Shown here one piece after another: positions 6,876 through 12,779 of a stretch of DNA of 12,779 bases. Source of the DNA: CAZGRP01 sp964527995. GTDB lineage: Bacteria; Zhuqueibacterota; Zhuqueibacteria; Oceanimicrobiales; CAZGRP01. Positions within the stretch are counted from its first letter, which is position 1, and every line of letters begins with the position of its first letter. Location of the stretch: NCBI GenBank assembly GCA_964527995.1, contig CAZGRP010000090.1, positions 1-12,779 of the forward strand. The letters run 5' to 3'. The translations under genes were made by a program, and so were the position numbers. The notes beneath the pieces are model-generated. The model was given only the letters and a program-made list of their open reading frames with translations, made no database searches and had not been told where the DNA came from.

Positions 6876-7224
6876 AACCCGCCTCTGGCCGGGGCGCTCG
6901 CCTCGGCATAACGCCTCCCACCGTGCCAGGCTGTAGCGCGTGAGGTCTACGCCACAATGACAGCCTTTGCCCTGGATACCGATGGACGGGAACCCTCTGT
7001 CGCAAATCTATGTCAATATTACCTGGGAATGCGACGTCTATGTGAAAGGGAACCAATGGCATAGTTCTTGTAAGCGCGGGGTTATGTTGAGAGGGAGTGC
7101 GAAACGTATTGCATTGATTGCTGTCGCGGCACGAGGGCTGGTTCATGCCGGTGGGTATGAGGCGGCAGAGCCAGCGGCTCATTCTCTTCGCGGCACAAAT
7201 TCTATCAAAGGGAGCTTGAAATCG
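6876..7224 (+). other. Intergenic region and leader upstream of lon
   Basis: These 349 nt hold no gene that I can support. The frame of lon stays open upstream, but it lacks a ribosome site and family-like sequence. Within the stretch are a sigma-54-like element (7057-7072), the near-identical decamers TCTATGTCAA (7007-7016) and TCTATGTGAA (7037-7046) exactly 30 nt apart, and GGGAACC at 6988 and 7048, exactly 60 nt apart. A small hairpin, GAGCC-AGC-GGCTC, occurs at 7168-7180. No CIRCE heat-shock element is present. Confidence 0.5.
7057..7072 (+). promoter_or_regulatory. Sigma-54-like -24/-12 element upstream of lon
   Basis: The sequence TGGCATAGTTCTTGTA fits the 16-nt RpoN frame TGGCAC-G-N4-TTGC-W in its -24 half (TGGCA) and in TTG of the -12 half. 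The usual GC at -13/-12 reads GT. If used, transcription would start near 7083, giving a lon leader of about 140 nt. Support comes from a 14/16 identical element at 9871-9886 in front of the next transcription unit. The GT deviation and lack of an identified activator gene keep this tentative. Confidence 0.45.
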
Positions 7225-9615
<2,391 letters not shown>

Positions 9616-9633
9616 ACCGCGGGATTTATTAAG

Positions 9634-9688
9634 AAATCGGAAAATCGGGCCTAACCTAAGAATTGGCTTGAATTTCCGATTTTTTTTT
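9634..9688 (+). terminator. Intrinsic terminator of lon
   Basis: AAATCGGAAA (9634-9643) pairs perfectly with TTTCCGATTT (9673-9682), and the T run extends to 9688. A 29-nt interior between the arms can form a small second stem (GGGCC with GGCTT, two G·U pairs). The structure begins 18 nt after the lon stop codon. The interior carries the 13-nt sequence GGGCCTAACCTAA, which recurs downstream. Confidence 0.85.
9647..9659 (+). repeat. 13-nt direct repeat, copy 1 (lon terminator interior)
   Basis: GGGCCTAACCTAA lies inside the lon terminator hairpin. The identical 13-mer recurs at 9912-9924. An exact 13-mer within about 300 nt is not expected by chance, but the function is unknown. Confidence 0.7.
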
Positions 9689-9870
9689 CATACTTTAGCC
9701 CGGCTGATTCAGGCACCGCGGGAACGTGTCTCACGAGCGAGGTCCTGCTTCATGACCGGACAATTCTCGACAACAAACCAGCCCGCGATCTGTGTTTCCA
9801 CGAGCATTCCGAGTTTCCTAGCCCATTGTAAATACTAACCGATGGAGGGGGAGTCCGCCGGCGACGACCA
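9689..9870 (+). other. Intergenic region between lon terminator and next promoter element
   Basis: This is the rest of the 322-nt gap between lon and the next gene. Open frames crossing it are short, lack ribosome sites and show no family-like sequence, so I support no gene here. An AT-richer patch around 9826-9840 (TTGTAAATACTAA) could be part of a housekeeping promoter, but I cannot place a convincing -35/-10 pair. Confidence 0.4.
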
Positions 9871-9886
9871 TGGCATAGTGTTTGTA
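9871..9886 (+). promoter_or_regulatory. Sigma-54-like -24/-12 element, second copy
   Basis: TGGCATAGTGTTTGTA differs from the element before lon (7057-7072) at only two positions, both in the spacer, and both copies are preceded by ACCA or ACCAA. In the RpoN frame this gives TGGCA at -24 and TTGTA at -12, with start near 9897 and a 41-nt leader. The match between two independent intergenic regions argues for a functional element. Assignment to sigma-54 is tentative because both copies have GT where the consensus has GC. Confidence 0.5.
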
Positions 9887-9889
9887 CGA

Positions 9890-9941
9890 TCATAGCCCGA
9901 AAGTCAACTGAGGGCCTAACCTAAACGCGAGAGGGCTATGA
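9890..9941 (+). promoter_or_regulatory. Inverted repeat covering ribosome site and start codon
   Basis: TCATAGCCC (9890-9898) is an exact reverse complement of GGGCTATGA (9933-9941), with 34 nt between the arms. The right arm contains the GGG of the weak Shine-Dalgarno and the ATG at 9938. In an RNA that starts upstream of 9890 this 9-bp stem would hide the translation start. An RNA starting near 9897 would lack most of the left arm and leave the start open. Pairing is seen in the sequence; the regulatory reading is inference. Confidence 0.4.
9912..9924 (+). repeat. 13-nt direct repeat, copy 2 (leader of next gene)
   Basis: GGGCCTAACCTAA is identical to 9647-9659. This copy lies in the predicted leader, 13 nt before the ATG at 9938, and inside the loop of the inverted repeat 9890-9941. 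It could be a protein-binding site or a common RNA sequence. Confidence 0.7.
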
Positions 9942-10504
9942 CCGAACTACTCTACTTCTCATTTTCGGATCTGATGGTACGCGTAGAGTACGGAAAGGAG
10001 GCCAATTCGCTGCGGTATTCATCTCACCGCAAACTATCGTTCGGAGAACGAGTCATCGTCGAGCAATACCTGCTTACGAATGTGGCGCTGAAAACTGAGT
10101 ACTACAAGCGGCATCCGGCGCTGCTTGTCTATTTGGGCATCGATGGAAGGCTGGTGAAGGAGCTGAACCTGTTCCACCTGAAGAACACCCTCAAGTCTCT
10201 CGTCGACAAGGAGAAGGCTGCCAACGAATTCGTCAAAGAACTGATTGACAGCTCGCTTTCGCGCTACTACTTCGAGCAGATCGGCGATTTGATCCTCGAT
10301 TTGCGACGGAGCATTCAGGACGAGACCGCCAGCCTGGATCTGGAGGAGTACCAACGGAAGCTCGAGGATCTCATCGAGGCGTACAACGTCCACTCCCAGC
10401 AGCACGTGACGGTGGATGAAGTGGTTCCCACTGAGTTGCGCGCCTATCTGGGCAGAGAGGTGCTGAAGAAGCAGCTGCCGTCGCCGGGAACGGAGATCCC
10501 GTGA
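9938..10504 (+). CDS. Uncharacterised helical protein of 188 aa
   Basis: I do not recognise this family. The protein has no signal peptide or membrane segment, so it is probably cytoplasmic. It begins MTELLYFSFSDLMVRVEYG, which looks like short beta strands, and then is mostly charged amphipathic helix (VKELNLFHLKNTLKSLVDKE, LEEYQRKLEDLIEAYNVHSQ). The tail is proline-containing and ends GTEIP. Initiation looks weak: the only purine-rich candidate, GAGGG at 9931-9935, lies just 2 nt before the ATG. A stop codon at 9917-9919 blocks any upstream in-frame start. The stop at 10502-10504 is 22 nt before the next gene, so the two are very likely co-transcribed. Codon usage resembles its neighbours, and I see no sign of transfer. 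Confidence 0.75.
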   Translation: MTELLYFSFSDLMVRVEYGKEANSLRYSSHRKLSFGERVIVEQYLLTNVALKTEYYKRHPALLVYLGIDGRLVKELNLFHLKNTLKSLVDKEKAANEFVKELIDSSLSRYYFEQIGDLILDLRRSIQDETASLDLEEYQRKLEDLIEAYNVHSQQHVTVDEVVPTELRAYLGREVLKKQLPSPGTEIP

Positions 10505-10526
10505 TTATTACTTGGAGGAATGCACC

Positions 10527-11846
10527 ATGAAGGGTAATGTCGCGACATTGGGTTTGGCAGCGGCCCTGTGGCTGCTGATACCCCAGGTTACCTTCGGGCA
10601 GGAGGCCAGCGGCTCCATCGAACCGGGCACCATTGGCGTTGGCGTTCAGGTAGGTGGGAATCAGGTGTTTGGCGACTTCCAGAACAACACATTGGCTCCA
10701 GGATTTGAGGCCACAGTATCCTACTACCTTTTGCCGAATTTCATGCTGAACATCGGGGTGGGCTACAGCCGAACCAAAGGGGGGCCTGATGCGCCTCCAC
10801 GCAACTTCACTTACACCAACAACCTCCTGACCCTTGACTTCCTTGGTCAGTACCGACTTCTGCAGTCGCAACCGATCTCGCCTTACGTACGTTTCGGGAT
10901 CGCCGAATACAACTTCGGCTCCGGAGGAGGCCGGTTCTTCGACACCGCACTGATCGGCGGCGGCGGTGTTGAGTTCTGGGCCAGGAGCGATCTGGCGGTG
11001 TTTCTGGGCGCTGACTACTACCAGACGATTACGAGCCCTGGCGACGGCCTCGATGGTGTCGTCGCCGCTGGCAGAGACGGATTGCTGCGCGGCCGTATCG
11101 GCGTGCAGTTCCTGATCCGCAGCCCCGCCACTCTTCCCCCCGAAATACTGGCTACAGAACCTGCTCCGGTCATTCAGGCCAACCAGAAAGAGGGGGAGCA
11201 GCTCGAGGGTTTCGTCAAGAAGATGCAAACCATGGAGAACAAGGATCAGGCCGACGACATGCAGCAGTATCTCAAGCTGCGGTCGCGGATCGACGAGCTG
11301 CAGCAGCGGATCGAGGATCGAGAGCAGAAGATCAACAAGCTCATGAGTTCAGTGGAGGAAAAGAAGCGGGAAATCGAGAGCCTGGAATCTCAGGTGGAGC
11401 GTCAGCCGGCGCGTGAGAGCGGCGCCCCGACCCCGTCTCAGGGCACGGCTATGTCCAAACCGAGCCTGAAGATCTCCCCGGAATTCTCCAAGGCCTATGA
11501 AGAGGCTCTGAACAACTACTACATGAAGCGATACGACAAGGCGATCGAGATCTTTCAGCACCTGCTGCAGACCTATCCCAACCATTCCCTGGCGAGCAAT
11601 TCCGAGTACTGGATGGCGGAGTCGTACTTCGGCGCCGGCCGGCTGGAAGAGGCCGAGAAGCACTTCTGGCGGGTTTTGGACTACCCGCGTTCCCTGAAGA
11701 AAGACGATGCGCTGTTTTCCCTCAGCAAGCTCTACCTGGCTCGCAATGATTCGACCCGAGCTCGTCAGGTGCTCCAGCGCCTGGTCACCGACTTTCCCAA
11801 CAGTGAATATGCTCCTAAGGCTGAACAGCAGCTCGCCCGACTCTGA
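10527..11846 (+). CDS. Secreted outer-membrane beta-barrel / coiled-coil / TPR fusion protein
   Basis: The 439-aa product starts with a signal peptide (about residues 1-24, hydrophobic core LGLAAALWLLIP, ending VTFGQ). Residues 35-197 alternate polar and hydrophobic residues in strands such as GTIGVGVQVGGNQVFGDF and NFMLNIGVGYSR, as in small outer-membrane beta-barrels. A proline-rich linker leads to a coiled coil at about 245-292 (LKLRSRIDELQQRIEDREQK). The C-terminal 120 residues form three TPR-like units (YDKAIEIFQHLLQTYPNH, RLEEAEKHFWRVLDYP, RARQVLQRLVTDFPNS). The coiled coil plus TPR order resembles CpoB/YbgF, which couples the Tol-Pal system to peptidoglycan synthesis in the periplasm. 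The start ATG 10527 has GGAGGA 7 nt upstream. The barrel and CpoB-like parts are normally separate proteins, so the exact role is unknown. Confidence 0.82.
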   Translation: MKGNVATLGLAAALWLLIPQVTFGQEASGSIEPGTIGVGVQVGGNQVFGDFQNNTLAPGFEATVSYYLLPNFMLNIGVGYSRTKGGPDAPPRNFTYTNNLLTLDFLGQYRLLQSQPISPYVRFGIAEYNFGSGGGRFFDTALIGGGGVEFWARSDLAVFLGADYYQTITSPGDGLDGVVAAGRDGLLRGRIGVQFLIRSPATLPPEILATEPAPVIQANQKEGEQLEGFVKKMQTMENKDQADDMQQYLKLRSRIDELQQRIEDREQKINKLMSSVEEKKREIESLESQVERQPARESGAPTPSQGTAMSKPSLKISPEFSKAYEEALNNYYMKRYDKAIEIFQHLLQTYPNHSLASNSEYWMAESYFGAGRLEEAEKHFWRVLDYPRSLKKDDALFSLSKLYLARNDSTRARQVLQRLVTDFPNSEYAPKAEQQLARL

Positions 11847-11870
11847 GTTTCAGGCATGAAGTCAGGCAGT

Positions 11871-11912
11871 GGCGGCGGTGCTCGAGGTCTGAGTGCCGCC
11901 TTCTTCGCTGTT
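11871..11912 (+). terminator. Weak candidate terminator after the TPR fusion gene
   Basis: GGCGGC (11871-11876) pairs with GCCGCC (11895-11900), with an inner CTC/GAG pairing across an unequal internal loop. The pyrimidine-rich TTCTTCGCTGTT follows. It is rightly placed, 24 nt after the stop codon, but the stem is short and the T tract broken. No promoter before the next gene is obvious. Confidence 0.35.
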
Positions 11913-12024
11913 CCGCAGGCGCCTGGTCTCCAAGGCTGGGAGGTACGACTGCCGGTGGCTGGCGTTCGGCAGCTGGTGACGGATGAATGACAGGGATGTC
12001 GTAAAGTACGAGACTGCCCATTTC

Positions 12025-12779
12025 ATGAAGGCCATCAGAATCCTTCTTGCGGACCGCGACACTTCCTACCTCGAAATCACCCGCAAGATGCTCAAATTCC
12101 ACAACGCAAACTACGAGGTGGATTCGGCGACCTCCGCCCAGGAGTGCATCGAGAAGGTCACACAAGGGGAGTACGACCTGGTGCTTCTCGATTTCGATCT
12201 GGGCGACATGAATGGGCTGCAGGTGGTGCAGGAGCTTCGCAGCCGAGGCGTCGACATGCCCATCGTCCTTATGGTGGACGAGGGCAAGGAGGAGACGGCG
12301 ATTCAGGCTGTGGAACAGGGGGCCGACGACTACATCATGAAAGTGCGCGGCTATTTGACCGCGCTGCCTTTCACCGTGCGCAAGGTGTTGGAACGCAGCA
12401 AGATCCGCCGGCCCCAGCCCGCCACCGTGCAGGTGCCGACAGAAGCCGAGCCGCTTTCCGAGCAACAGCAGACGCTCGGTGATGGTTATTTCATTCTGGA
12501 CCGCACCGGGCGTTTTATTTCGGTGGACTTGAGCACCGAGAATCTGACAGGCTACTCTGAAGAAGAACTTTTCGAGCTGCGCCTGGGCGACCTTGTCCCC
12601 CACGAGAGCGAGCAGCAGCTGTACAGCTGGCTCCATACCGTGCCTGAGAGCAAGGCGGAGTCCCACTACGAGACCTATCTTCTCACCAAGATGGGCGACA
12701 AGCTGCGCGTGGACATCGCGCTGGTCGCTGTGACCGATCGCGCTGGTGAAGTGGTGAATTTCCGGGGTCGACTCAAAAA
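12025..12779 (+). CDS. Response-regulator receiver plus PAS protein (3' end outside window)
   Basis: The frame is open to the window edge, giving 251 codons of a larger signalling protein. Residues 4-125 are a CheY-like receiver: first strand IRILLADRD, phosphoacceptor D56 in LVLLDFDLGDMNG, and conserved lysine K106 in GADDYIMK. Two usual switch residues differ: the second acid of the pocket is R11, and the Ser/Thr of the fourth strand is V84 in PIVLMVDEG. A linker (about 128-148) leads to a PAS domain (about 149-251, LGDGYFILDRTGRFISVD and NLTGYSEEELFEL). Such Rec-PAS proteins usually continue into a histidine kinase, GGDEF or similar output module, which is not visible. Neither start has a good ribosome site: ATG 12025 fits the domain border, and ATG 11983 is in frame 14 codons upstream. 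Confidence 0.85.
   Translation, partial: MKAIRILLADRDTSYLEITRKMLKFHNANYEVDSATSAQECIEKVTQGEYDLVLLDFDLGDMNGLQVVQELRSRGVDMPIVLMVDEGKEETAIQAVEQGADDYIMKVRGYLTALPFTVRKVLERSKIRRPQPATVQVPTEAEPLSEQQQTLGDGYFILDRTGRFISVDLSTENLTGYSEEELFELRLGDLVPHESEQQLYSWLHTVPESKAESHYETYLLTKMGDKLRVDIALVAVTDRAGEVVNFRGRLK

Noticed and set aside
6967..7224. N-terminal extension of Lon by 86 codons
   Set aside because: It has no ribosome site, an atypical composition, and would span the putative promoter; ATG 7225 has GGGAG at a suitable distance and gives normal Lon length.
6876..7224. CIRCE or sigma-32 heat-shock promoter for lon
   Set aside because: I looked for the CIRCE inverted repeat and for a CTTGAA/CCCCAT-type pair and found neither at a fitting spacing.
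10371..11228. Antisense open frame (285 codons) across the 188-aa gene and the barrel gene
   Set aside because: It overlaps two genes with good + strand evidence and shows no domain-like pattern.
11815..12666. Antisense open frame (283 codons) over the receiver-PAS region
   Set aside because: The + strand frame has clear receiver and PAS motifs with D56 and K106, so the antisense frame is a shadow.

Overview
This 12.8 kb stretch is a chromosomal segment from a flagellated Gram-negative (diderm) bacterium with fairly high GC content, by eye around 58-60%. The diderm assignment rests on a gene encoding a signal peptide, an outer-membrane-type beta-barrel and a CpoB/YbgF-like TPR tail. The flagellin, FliD and Lon sequences are typical bacterial ones, but I cannot fix the phylum from them. 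A deep lineage such as a candidate phylum of the FCB group, or a deltaproteobacterium-like organism, is a guess. All genes that I support lie on the + strand. I see no transposase, integrase, tRNA, rRNA or CRISPR array.

Region 1 (about 100-6875) is a late flagellar filament cluster. A textbook sigma-28 promoter (TAAA, 15 nt, ACCGATAA) drives the flagellin gene fliC through a GGA-rich leader of about 110 nt. A strong hairpin follows fliC. Then come flaG, a very long fliD (filament cap, 1009 aa, with an internal domain duplication), fliS (flagellin chaperone), two helical FlgN/FliT-like putative chaperones, and an enlarged FlgM-like anti-sigma-28 gene. The cluster closes with a clear intrinsic terminator. 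The logic is coherent: filament subunit, cap, export chaperones, and last the antagonist of the sigma factor that transcribes the cluster.

Region 2 (6876-9688) holds lon, the ATP-dependent AAA+ serine protease, as a monocistronic unit. It has a leader of about 140 nt, a sigma-54-like -24/-12 element, and its own T-tract terminator.

Region 3 (9689-11846) holds a two-gene unit: an unrecognised 188-aa helical protein, and a secreted protein fusing an outer-membrane beta-barrel, a coiled coil and TPRs. Its promoter region has a near-identical copy of the sigma-54-like element upstream of lon. It also has a 13-bp exact repeat shared with the lon terminator loop, and a 9-bp inverted repeat that covers the ribosome-binding region and start codon. 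These three features are the least ordinary signals in the window.

Region 4 (about 11983-12779, truncated) is the start of a signalling protein with a receiver domain, two of whose usual switch residues are replaced, followed by a PAS domain. The rest lies beyond the window.
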